Assembly (NCBI GenBank): GCA_942493235.1
Contig: OW818676.1
Location: forward strand, 3,844,001 to 3,908,000
Reading direction: 5' to 3'
DNA: 64,000 nucleotides
Source: ENR-C587 sp942493235
GTDB lineage: Bacteria; Bacteroidota; Ignavibacteria; Kapaibacteriales; UBA2268
A program made the position numbers and the translations under genes. The notes beneath the pieces were generated by a model. That model saw nothing but the letters and a program-made list of their open reading frames with translations. It was not told the DNA's origin and made no database searches. Below, piece by piece: positions 27,194-35,756 of this stretch (positions are counted from its first letter, which is position 1; the number at the start of each line of letters is the position of its first letter).

Positions 27194-28378
27194 TTATTGA
27201 TTTGCCTTAATATCATCTTTGAATACTTGGCCTTTCCAACTTATATTGCGTTTTAACAAGAAAAATGGGGCAATCAATTCTATAGACATCATAAAGAAAA
27301 TTGCGGGCACCAAATATATTAGCAAGTCAGTTCTTTTTAAACGAAACATTACTGGAATACTCAATACCGAATCTAATATTATCCTTGAGCCAAGAATAAT
27401 TCCAAACCAGCAATAATCTCCTACTATAACAGATAGAACTAAGCCTATCCACATAGGAACAAATGATAATACATAGAAAAATGCTTTCCAGCCCAATGCC
27501 ATAGCTCCTACTGCCCATCTGTGGTGCTGGCTTAGGTATTCTTTAAAATTTCGATTAGGTAAAGTAGTAATTGATGAATCGACATTAGACAAATGCCTTA
27601 CGTGCCATCCGCTATTATAAGTAGCATGTAATAATGCGAGGTCTTCGGTAATTGAAAACTTGATATTTTCATATCCACCCAATTCGTCAAATGATTTTCT
27701 GGAGACAGACATATTATTACCATAGCAGCTGAGAGGAATCTTAAGACCGATACCCCCGATTGCCATAGTATGCATATATAACCATTCAACTGCTTGAATT
27801 TTGGAAAATAGAGTATCGCCGTTAGTATTTGTATAGGCTGCGGTCAAGCCAAGCTTTTTGTCTTTATAGCATCTGGCATGAGTAATTAACCAGTTTTGGC
27901 TGACAGTGCAGTCGGCATCTGTCATGATGAAAATTTCGCCGAATGAATTATTAATAGCTAATTGTAATGCTCCGGGCTTGCCCTGTAGGTTTCTTAATGC
28001 CTTACTGGAATCATTATGAATTACTTTTAAGTTCGGTATAGTTTTACAGAGTTCATCTAATAAAGCTCCGGTGTCGTCAATCGAACGGTCATTAATTGCT
28101 ATAATCTCGTATTTATCAATAGGATAATTATTTTTTGAAATTGATAATATGCACTGCTCTATCTTTGACTCTTCATTTCTTGCAGGAATTATTACAGAAA
28201 CAAAAGGCAATTCTTCGATTCTTAATTCAGGGATAGCTTTTCTTGACTCAATAAACGAACCGATTAAGAATAAGATTATCCTAAGTGTAAAAATACAAAT
28301 TGACAGAACAAATACAATTTCAATCATAATATATAAAATTTCAATAATACAAAGAAGCAAATTTACGAATATTCGCAT
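27194..28378 (-). CDS. membrane family 2 glycosyltransferase
   Basis: 394 residues. An N-terminal membrane segment (about 15-40) is followed by a GT-A domain: FVSVIIPARNEESKIEQCIL, YEIIAINDRSIDDT, IMTDADCTVSQNWL and the QHHRWAVG motif at about 275-282. Two or more C-terminal membrane segments complete it. Processive enzymes with QxxRW synthesise polysaccharide or glycolipid at the inner membrane; the product is not readable. It is close upstream of the serine hydrolase. No strong ribosome site is seen, so the start may be a later Met near residue 18. Confidence 0.85.
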   Translation of the reverse strand: MRIFVNLLLCIIEILYIMIEIVFVLSICIFTLRIILFLIGSFIESRKAIPELRIEELPFVSVIIPARNEESKIEQCILSISKNNYPIDKYEIIAINDRSIDDTGALLDELCKTIPNLKVIHNDSSKALRNLQGKPGALQLAINNSFGEIFIMTDADCTVSQNWLITHARCYKDKKLGLTAAYTNTNGDTLFSKIQAVEWLYMHTMAIGGIGLKIPLSCYGNNMSVSRKSFDELGGYENIKFSITEDLALLHATYNSGWHVRHLSNVDSSITTLPNRNFKEYLSQHHRWAVGAMALGWKAFFYVLSFVPMWIGLVLSVIVGDYCWFGIILGSRIILDSVLSIPVMFRLKRTDLLIYLVPAIFFMMSIELIAPFFLLKRNISWKGQVFKDDIKANQ

Positions 28379-28696
28379 TAATAATTATTATAAAATATCA
28401 TTTTCTCAAAAATTTCGCCGTATTATGTAGTCGTATTATGTAGTATTAAATTCCGAACTTTTTACTAACATTGACCCACAATTTAAATATTTTCCTAAAT
28501 TAATTCGTACATATCATTTCTCGCCGTCCCAGCCTCTAAATCCAGAAGGATATGGTTTAATACTATTTCAAATAAGATATAATATTAAAAGCTTAAAGAA
28601 TCAAAGCTTAGCTACAGACGTTTAATTTATATTCGGAGGATTTATAGCACATAATAATTCCAATTACACAACTCAAGAGTATTTACAAATTTGATT
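28379..28696. other. intergenic, no gene seen
   Basis: Spacer between the glycosyltransferase start and the gmhA stop. A short direct repeat, CGTATTATGTAGT, occurs twice near 28419-28445. No gene or known element. Confidence 0.4.
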
Positions 28697-29302
28697 CTAA
28701 TATTTATCATTAAACATTTCAGGGAAAAGGGCTCTCTCTATCATGTCGCACCAAATATGTCCGGTCATAATATGAGATTCCTGAACTCGAGCAGTTACCT
28801 TACTCGGTATCAAAACAGATGCCGTACATTCATTTAATATTGTTCCTCCGCTTCCTCCGAGCAGACCTATAGTTTTAATTCCCATTGATTGAGCCTGTTT
28901 CACCGCATTGAGTACATTCGGTGAATTTCCGGAAGTAGTAATCCCGACTAATACATCGTTTTCACGGGCGTAGGCTTCTACTTCACGTGCAAAGATATTA
29001 TCATAACCTATATCATTAGCTCCGGCAGTCATGATTGATGGGTCAACTGTTAATGCAATTGCCGGAATCGCTTTGCGATTTACGGATCCTCGATAGCGAA
29101 TTACAAGCTCCGCTGCTAAATGTTGAGCATCTGCTGCACTGCCGCCATTGCCACAGAATAGAATTTTCCCGCCTCTACGGATAGCGTCTATAAGTATTTG
29201 ACTTGTTTGCTCAATCGAATCTAAGCACTGCTCAATGACTAACTTTTTAACTTCAATGCTTTCATTTATAGTGTCAACTATCAGCTCTCTTTTGCTATTC
29301 AT
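28697..29302 (-). CDS. gmhA: sedoheptulose-7-phosphate isomerase (SIS domain)
   Basis: 201 residues, the usual GmhA length. GKILFCGNGGSAADAQHLAA and ELVIRYRGSVNRKAIPAIAL are the conserved substrate and zinc-site regions. NDVLVGITTSGNSPNVLNAV is the second SIS loop, and SHIMTGHIWCDMIERALFPE ends the protein. The enzyme makes D-glycero-D-manno-heptose 7-phosphate, the first step to ADP-heptose for lipopolysaccharide core or glycan. The other heptose genes are not next to it. A 21-base tandem repeat lies just upstream. Confidence 0.93.
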   Translation of the reverse strand: MNSKRELIVDTINESIEVKKLVIEQCLDSIEQTSQILIDAIRRGGKILFCGNGGSAADAQHLAAELVIRYRGSVNRKAIPAIALTVDPSIMTAGANDIGYDNIFAREVEAYARENDVLVGITTSGNSPNVLNAVKQAQSMGIKTIGLLGGSGGTILNECTASVLIPSKVTARVQESHIMTGHIWCDMIERALFPEMFNDKY

Positions 29303-29340
29303 TTTATTCCTTAATTTATTTTTACTTAACTAATTTCTTT

Positions 29341-29413
29341 TCTACAAATACTTTTTTCTTATCTACAAATACTTTTTTCTTATCTACAAATACTTTTTTC
29401 TTATCTACAAATA
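29341..29413. repeat. 21-base tandem repeat, about 3.5 copies
   Basis: Unit TCTACAAATACTTTTTTCTT plus A, at 29341-29361, 29362-29382 and 29383-29403, with a partial fourth. Copies are identical. It starts 38 bases upstream of the gmhA start codon, where a promoter would be expected, so copy number could influence expression. Confidence 0.9.
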
Positions 29414-29554
29414 TATAAAATAATATTGAAATAAATTGATAAGATAATTTGTTGCTAATCATTTTTTGAAGATAAAATTATAATTATATGTCAAAATTCT
29501 GAACCATTTTACTTATTTTAGTGTCTTTATTAGAGTATTATAAATTATTTAAAT

Positions 29555-30727
29555 ATGACAATGAGATATATAGTAATTTTCTTTTTAGCTGTTAATATAT
29601 GTGTCGCAACTCCTGAATTCAGCATCTGGAGTGGCAATAAATGTTCGACTTGCCATTTTGCCGAGCAGGGCGGTGGGGCTCGTAATAATTTCGGTTGGAA
29701 TTTTGCTCGCGATGCGTCTTATTTTACGGTAAGCGAACTGCCTTTTTTACAATCCTTATCGACAAATGAGTTATATGATACATTACTTAGCTATGGTATG
29801 GATTTTCGAATGCAAACTATCCGCTCTCATAAAACAGAGAATGCGGTTAGAAGATATTTTCCGATGCAGGCTTCGGCATATTTAGCTATTCAGCCAACTG
29901 ATTTCTTGACATTGGACGGACAGTATAATTTCGGACCAAAAATATTCCAAGGGCAGCAGATGTGGCAGGCTTCGGCTATTATCAAATTCAATGAAGCTTT
30001 ACCCTATTTAAGAGTTGGATATTTCCAATCCGGTATGGGGCTAAAAGATTGCGATATGACTGATTTAGACAGGCGAATAGCTGTCTCGGACGGAACAGAG
30101 AGCTTGATAGCTCCGGATTATGCCGAATTAGGTGGCGAAATAGTCTATTCATCGCTTGAATGGCTAACCGCTCAAATAGGTATTTTCGACGCAAGTAGTT
30201 TAAGAGAAGTTAGTTCTCTCGGCGATTTTAAAAATGCAAAATCAATTGTTTCAAGAGTAGTTTTCTATCCTACATTTTTAGATGGCATTTTCCCTGAGAT
30301 TTTTATTGGTGGATCGAATTTATATAATCACCATACTGCAGTCAAAGATAGTGAAAATCTAAATTATGATTATCTCTATAGCACTTTGTTTATGGGTATT
30401 TCTCCGCTTGAAGACTGGCTCTTACAGCTTAAATACACACGTTCTGAAAAGTCATATTCGAGAATTTCCAATTCGTACATCGCTATATTATCGTATATAG
30501 TCGCCCCCGGTATTATGATCAATTTTAAAAGCCAGTACGGGCAATCCGATTTATACTATAACTACAAAAAAGAAGATTACCTCCTAAATACTGATGTATT
30601 GCAATTTACTCTAAATGCCAAAGTATTTTTAACTCCATTTATGGAGATGATACCTGAATATCGCTATATGAAAACAAGAGAATACGAATCAACCAGATGG
30701 TCTTTTCAGATACATTTGTATTATTAA
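29555..30727 (+). CDS. outer-membrane beta-barrel protein with one N-terminal heme motif
   Basis: 390 residues. A Sec signal (YIVIFFLAVNICVA) is followed directly by TPEFSIWSGNKCSTCHFAEQ, a single CxxCH c-type heme site at about residues 29-33, then GGGARNNFGWNFARD. The remaining 300 residues alternate aromatic-rich strands (AYLAIQPTDFLTLDGQYNF, TRSEKSYSRISNSYIAILSY) and end in an aromatic strand FQIHLYY, typical of a barrel. Axial ligand and partner are unknown. It could couple a surface-exposed or periplasmic heme to a porin, as in extracellular electron transfer, but that is inference. It stands alone. Confidence 0.7.
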   Translation: MTMRYIVIFFLAVNICVATPEFSIWSGNKCSTCHFAEQGGGARNNFGWNFARDASYFTVSELPFLQSLSTNELYDTLLSYGMDFRMQTIRSHKTENAVRRYFPMQASAYLAIQPTDFLTLDGQYNFGPKIFQGQQMWQASAIIKFNEALPYLRVGYFQSGMGLKDCDMTDLDRRIAVSDGTESLIAPDYAELGGEIVYSSLEWLTAQIGIFDASSLREVSSLGDFKNAKSIVSRVVFYPTFLDGIFPEIFIGGSNLYNHHTAVKDSENLNYDYLYSTLFMGISPLEDWLLQLKYTRSEKSYSRISNSYIAILSYIVAPGIMINFKSQYGQSDLYYNYKKEDYLLNTDVLQFTLNAKVFLTPFMEMIPEYRYMKTREYESTRWSFQIHLYY

Positions 30728-30764
30728 TATGGCTTTTGCTTTTTGTGCCGGTAGTCAGTTGGCT

Positions 30765-31910
30765 GGTGGCTGAAGTTATAAAGTTGAAAGTTTTAAAGTT
30801 GGAATTAGGAATTAGAAAATTCAGGTAAAATCAATTCTTTTCTTCCAACATCGTTAGCTGTTGAACATCGGTAAAAAAAGCCATGTAGCAACTATTCTTC
30901 AAATTCCCCTCCAAAAGGAGGGGTGGCATCGCGAAGCGATGACGGGGTGGGTTCTTTCTTCGGAATTGGGAAGTAGGAAATAGGAATTGGATAGTGGCGT
31001 TTGGAAAATCAATTCTCCTCTTCCAACAGCATTAGCTGTTGAATATTGGTAGCATGAAAGTTATAAAGTTGGAAGTAGGAATTTGCACGTCTCCGCACTA
31101 CGCTCTGCGTAGTGCGGCTGGTGGCTGAAAAAATCTTTCAACCTCACCCAAACCCTCCCCGAGGGGAGGGCTTAAAGATTATGTATTGATGAAAAATGCA
31201 ACTGTTTAACAGCTATTTCTTAAAATTCACATCCAATTGAGAGGTGGCATCGCGAAGCGATGACGGGGTGGGTTCTTTATTCGGAATTGAGAAGTAGGAA
31301 ATAGGAATTGGATAGTGGCGTTTGGAAAATCAATTCTCTTCTTCCAACAGCATTAGCTGTTGAATATTGGTAGCATGAAAGTTATAAAGTAGGAAGTAGG
31401 AATTTGCACGTCTCTGCACTACGCTCTGCGTAGTGCGGCTGGTGGCTGAAAAAATCTTTCAACCTCACCCAAACCCTCCCCAAGGGGAGGGCTTGAAGAT
31501 CATGTATGGATTTTTCTTCCAACATCGTTAGATGTTGAATATTGGTAGAATAAAAGTGGGATTCCCTTTCGCCTCCTTACTATGCTCTGCGTAGTAAGGC
31601 TGGTGGCTGAAAGTCTTTCAACCCCACCCAAACCCTCCCCAAGGGGAGGGCTTGAAGATCATGTATGGATTTTTCTTCCAACATCGTTAGATGTTGAACA
31701 TCGGTAAAAAAAGCCATGTAGCAACTATTCTTCAAATTCCCCTCCAAAAGGAGGGGTGGCATCGCGAAGCGATGACGGGGTGGGTTCTTTCTTCGGAATT
31801 GGGAAGTAGGAAATAGGAATTGGATAGTGGCATTTGGAAAATCGATTCTTTTCTTCCAACAGCATTAGCTGTTGAATATTGGTAGAAGAAAGTGGGAAGT
31901 GGAAACATAC
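30765..31910. repeat. cluster of segmental duplications made of palindromes
   Basis: Non-coding DNA built from recurring blocks: CCCCTCCAAAAGGAGGGG, GGCATCGCGAAGCGATGACG, CCCTCCCCGAGGGGAGGG, GCACTACGCTCTGCGTAGTG, and AACAGCATTAGCTGTTG or AACATCGTTAGATGTTG. The block holding the TTAGCTGTTGAATATTGG string recurs with a 321-base period (31032 and 31353), and a second block recurs at about 31505 and 31678. A related fragment is at 16564-16610. Small frames on the minus strand here are by-products of the repeats. The remainder to 32092 is C/A-rich low-complexity sequence with no gene. Confidence 0.88.
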
Positions 31911-32092
31911 TCCCATAGATACGACATATCTAATTCCCTATTACTCAACACTAACCCCTAACATCAAACCCCTAACCCCCTATTCCCACCCTAACAACCC
32001 ATTTAAAACTGTGAAGAACCAAATAAAATATCTATGTAATTCGACTAATTATCTTTATTTTTGTAAGCTTTAAAAATTATATACTGAATAAA

Positions 32093-33358
32093 ATGAGTAA
32101 TATTGATAACAAAAAATATATAGATTTAAATAACAATTATCAGAAAACTACTTTAGACAACGGCTTAAGAATTATCAGTGAAGAAATTCCGAATGCTAAA
32201 TCCTTTGCTTTCGGAGTCTGCCTCTATGTCGGGTCAAGAGATGACTTTGACACAAAAGAGGGGATAGCTCATTTTGTCGAGCACTCTGTATTCAGAAGAA
32301 TTAAAGGTAAGACCTCTAAAGTAATTTCTGCTGAATTCGAATCACTTGGTGCTTATACTAACGCATTTACTACAAAAGAAGTAATCTGTTTCTATGTACG
32401 TGCTTTAAATGAAAATTTCCGTAAAATTTTAAATCTAATTTATAATATTACTATCAATCCGATTTTTATCAAAAAAGATGTTGATAAAGAACGTGATATA
32501 ATTATCGAAGAGATTAATTCGTATTATGACGATCCGGAAGAGCTAATCATGGACTTTGCTGACTCTGCACTTTTCGATGGGCATAGCTTGGCTCATCCTA
32601 TTATTGGTACCGAAGACAGCGTAGTTAACATAAATGAAGATGATATAGCTAAATTCCATAATACATTTTTTACTCCCGGAAATATAATTATATCATGTGC
32701 CGGAAGCATTCCACATAAGGAATTAGTTAATGCTGTAAAAAATAATTTTGGCAAAATGCAACCCAAAGAAATTGTACGCGTGAAGTCTATCCCGACAGTA
32801 AATATTACTTCCGATATGTCTTACAAAAAAGATTATGCTCAGAACCATTTACTTTACTGCACTCAAATCGAAGGCTATAACAGCCCTGAACGCTTCACTA
32901 TGACTGCCCTGAACTTCATACTCGGCGAGGGAATGAGCTCCAGACTTAACGTTTCATTAAGAGAAAGGCATGGCTTAGTCTATACGGTATATTCAAATTT
33001 ACACTTTTTCGAAGACAGTGGTGTATTAAGTATCTATGCCGGTACTGAAAAACGCAACAGTAAAAAAATAAGGTCATTGATTGATTTAGAGCTCAATAAG
33101 CTGATTAAATCAGGTATTTCAGAAAAAGAACTACGCCGAGCCAAAGAGCAATTGAAGGCAAGCACTATTATGGCTCTCGAAAGCCTATCATCAAGAATGC
33201 AAAACTTAGCTAAAAGTGAATTTCTAATTGGTAAATATGAAAGCACATCTTTGTTAATAAATCAAATTGAAAATATTACACTAAATGATTTAATGGTCTG
33301 TGTTAATAAATACTTAGATGCGTCTAACTGGAGCAAGATATTATTTAACAAGGATTAG
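32093..33358 (+). CDS. M16-family zinc metallopeptidase
   Basis: 421 residues. The inverted zinc motif HxxEH is at 60-64 (GIAHFVEHSVF), and the third ligand Glu140 lies exactly 76 residues after His64 (DIIIEEINSY), as in the family. The C-terminal half has the second M16 domain with the RERHGLVYTVYSNLHFFEDS region. Related to the mitochondrial processing peptidase beta subunit and bacterial processing-type proteases; the natural substrate is unknown. It is cytoplasmic by lack of a signal. No operon partner. Confidence 0.92.
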   Translation: MSNIDNKKYIDLNNNYQKTTLDNGLRIISEEIPNAKSFAFGVCLYVGSRDDFDTKEGIAHFVEHSVFRRIKGKTSKVISAEFESLGAYTNAFTTKEVICFYVRALNENFRKILNLIYNITINPIFIKKDVDKERDIIIEEINSYYDDPEELIMDFADSALFDGHSLAHPIIGTEDSVVNINEDDIAKFHNTFFTPGNIIISCAGSIPHKELVNAVKNNFGKMQPKEIVRVKSIPTVNITSDMSYKKDYAQNHLLYCTQIEGYNSPERFTMTALNFILGEGMSSRLNVSLRERHGLVYTVYSNLHFFEDSGVLSIYAGTEKRNSKKIRSLIDLELNKLIKSGISEKELRRAKEQLKASTIMALESLSSRMQNLAKSEFLIGKYESTSLLINQIENITLNDLMVCVNKYLDASNWSKILFNKD

Positions 33359-33627
33359 CAAATAATAATATCAAACTTTTCTTTTTTAGTTTAATTAATT
33401 TTTATATCTTGAATTTCTCAAACATGCAATTTTAAATATTTTGTATATTTTGGGTTAGACGGGAATTCGGATATGGAAATTTAATTTATCGTATTTAGAT
33501 TATTGTTTTAGCTTTTAGTGTGGGACAGTTGCAAAAGTATCTGATTACTGACCAACAACTAATTTAATTTTACTAATTTCGTCGTTAGATACAAATAATT
33601 TATATAAATTTTTTAAGGGTTGTGTAT

Positions 33628-35580
33628 ATGTTTAATACTAAATACAGTTTAAGAGTTTTTTTTATAACTGCTTTAGCATTGATTTGTCTGAGTCTTAATG
33701 CTTATTCAGCGTCAGACCGCCATTTTAAATTGTCTGCAAAACCGTCTGAGTTATCAGTCAAATCCGGAGAAAAATTCTGGGTAAAGGTAACTATGAAATT
33801 TGATAAAGGGTGGCATTCCTACTCTACAAAGCGAATTACCGGTCCTGACGGGATTGGTCCAGAGCCGACTAATTTCAAATTTGAACCCAAGTCCGCTATC
33901 CAAATCGACGGTAAATTAATCACTCCCAAAGTCAAAAAAATATATGACGAAGGATTTGAAACTAATATCGAATTATTAGAGGGTAGTGCCGAATTTGAAA
34001 TACCGGTAAAAGCAAAAAAAGATATTGACTTTACAAAAGAAAAAATCAATGTGGTTGCTATTGTTCAGCAGTGCGATGAGACCAGCTGCCTGCCGACAAC
34101 CGAATTTAAAGCAATAATAGCAAAAGACATATATAAGCCTACTCAAGCCCTTGCCCAAGTAGAAAGTTCTGCTGAGCTGAAAGCTGATACTACTGTGAAA
34201 GCTGAGGTTACTGCTACCGAACAAATAAAAACAAACACGGAAGTAAAACCTGCTGCCGACAAAACCGAGCAAACAGAAAAGCCTGATATATGGACTACAT
34301 TGATTTTATCAATGCTCGCCGGATTTGGTGCATTTATTACTCCATGTGTATTCCCTATGGTACCGATTACAGTATCATTTTTCACAAAAAGAAATGAACA
34401 AGCCAAGGGCAAAGGTTTACGTGATGCCACTATTTATGCACTCGGTATTATAATTACTTTTACCGCAGTTGGAGTTCTTTTTTCAATGGCAATGGGTCCG
34501 GGCGGGGCTCAAGAATTGACAGGTAGTCCATGGTTTAATTTAGCAATTGTAGCAATATTCTTATTATTCGGATTTAGTTTATTCGGAGCTTACGAATTGC
34601 AAATGCCAACCTCATGGACCAATAAATTAAATGCTAAAAGTATGAATTCTACAGGTGTTTCAAGCGTAATATTAATGTCTATTACATTCGCATTGACTTC
34701 ATTCTCATGTACCGGTCCACTAATCGGAGCCGCATTAGTTAGTGCTTCAAATGGAGATTGGTTTTTCCCGATGGTTAGTATGCTCGGATTTTCGACTACT
34801 CTTGCTGCACCGTTCTTTTTATTGGCATTATTCCCGTCAGCTCTTAATTCACTACCGAGAGCCGGCGGATGGATGAATAATGTGAAAGTAGTTTTGGGAT
34901 TTATCGTACTGGCTATCACACTTAAATATTTAAATAATGCTCTAATAGTTTGGAATGCAGAAATCCCAAGAGAATTATTCATTAGCTTATGGATAGGTAT
35001 CTCATTATTACTTACTCTATATACTTTGGGAGTATTCAAAACTTCGCACGATGCACCGGTTGACAGAGTCGGTACTTTAAGATTGATGTTTGCATTATTA
35101 TTTGCCGGACTTACTTTTTATCTAATTTCAGGTTTTGCCGGCAAGCAATTAGGTTTCTTAGAATCATTTCTACCAATGCCGAGCGAAACCGAATTAGTTG
35201 TTTCTTCTGTACCGGGAGCTACAACTGCCACTGCTAAAGCAGAATGGATGCCATCGTATAAAGATGCAATAGAAGATGCAATTAAAAACAAGCGAATGCT
35301 TCTCGTTGATTTTACCGGCAAAACTTGCACAAATTGTAAGGTAATGAAAAAGAAATTATATCCTAATGCGAAAATTCAAGAATTATTCGGTAAATATTCA
35401 AGAGCAGAGCTTTATACCGATGAACAAATCAATAAAGAAATTCAATTGAGATTATTCAATAGTGTAGCTCTGCCATTGTATGCTATAATTGACCCAAATG
35501 GTGAGAAAATCATAGCTATAATCGAATTTACTCAAGATGCCGATGAGTTTATCGCATTTTTGAATAAAGGAATTAAGTAG
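33628..35580 (+). CDS. dsbD: thiol:disulfide interchange protein DsbD
   Basis: 650 residues from the ATG at 33628, which has AAGGG 8 bases upstream; a GTG six bases earlier is too close to that site. Order: signal peptide (1-28); periplasmic N-terminal domain with Cys149 and Cys154 (QQCDETSCLP); linker rich in Thr/Ala; eight-helix transmembrane domain with Cys in FITPCVFPMVP and FSCTGPLIG; C-terminal thioredoxin-like domain with CTNCK (Cys567, Cys570). It carries electrons from cytoplasmic thioredoxin across the inner membrane to reduce periplasmic disulfides or support cytochrome c maturation. Monocistronic. Confidence 0.93.
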   Translation: MFNTKYSLRVFFITALALICLSLNAYSASDRHFKLSAKPSELSVKSGEKFWVKVTMKFDKGWHSYSTKRITGPDGIGPEPTNFKFEPKSAIQIDGKLITPKVKKIYDEGFETNIELLEGSAEFEIPVKAKKDIDFTKEKINVVAIVQQCDETSCLPTTEFKAIIAKDIYKPTQALAQVESSAELKADTTVKAEVTATEQIKTNTEVKPAADKTEQTEKPDIWTTLILSMLAGFGAFITPCVFPMVPITVSFFTKRNEQAKGKGLRDATIYALGIIITFTAVGVLFSMAMGPGGAQELTGSPWFNLAIVAIFLLFGFSLFGAYELQMPTSWTNKLNAKSMNSTGVSSVILMSITFALTSFSCTGPLIGAALVSASNGDWFFPMVSMLGFSTTLAAPFFLLALFPSALNSLPRAGGWMNNVKVVLGFIVLAITLKYLNNALIVWNAEIPRELFISLWIGISLLLTLYTLGVFKTSHDAPVDRVGTLRLMFALLFAGLTFYLISGFAGKQLGFLESFLPMPSETELVVSSVPGATTATAKAEWMPSYKDAIEDAIKNKRMLLVDFTGKTCTNCKVMKKKLYPNAKIQELFGKYSRAELYTDEQINKEIQLRLFNSVALPLYAIIDPNGEKIIAIIEFTQDADEFIAFLNKGIK

Positions 35581-35687
35581 TAATTTTATAATTAATTATT
35601 TAATATAAATTATATATTTAAATATCCACCCTGAGAGTGGATATAAAAAGCGATAGAGACCATTGATTAGTCTCAATTTATAATAAA

Positions 35688-35736
35688 AAATCCTTCTTAA
35701 TGTCCCCTAATTTAGATCGGGAGCTAAGAAGGATTT
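35688..35736. terminator. bidirectional terminator between dsbD and TonB receptor
   Basis: AAATCCTTCTTA (35688-35699) pairs perfectly with TAAGAAGGATTT (35725-35736). A-rich and T-rich flanks on both sides suit the two convergent genes. A second small stem (TCCC/GGGA) can form in the loop. Confidence 0.85.
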
Positions 35737-35756
35737 ATATTTTTCGAGAGAATAAA

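Noticed and set aside
26035..27216. Serine hydrolase start at 27216
   Set aside because: It would overlap the glycosyltransferase gene and add 11 residues before a good lipoprotein signal. The GTG at 27183 has a proper ribosome site.
29341..29413. Possible CRISPR array
   Set aside because: Units are directly adjacent with no unique spacers, only 21 bases long, and no cas gene is present.
31580..31916. Two small minus-strand frames in the palindrome cluster
   Set aside because: They consist of translated repeat blocks that recur elsewhere non-coding.
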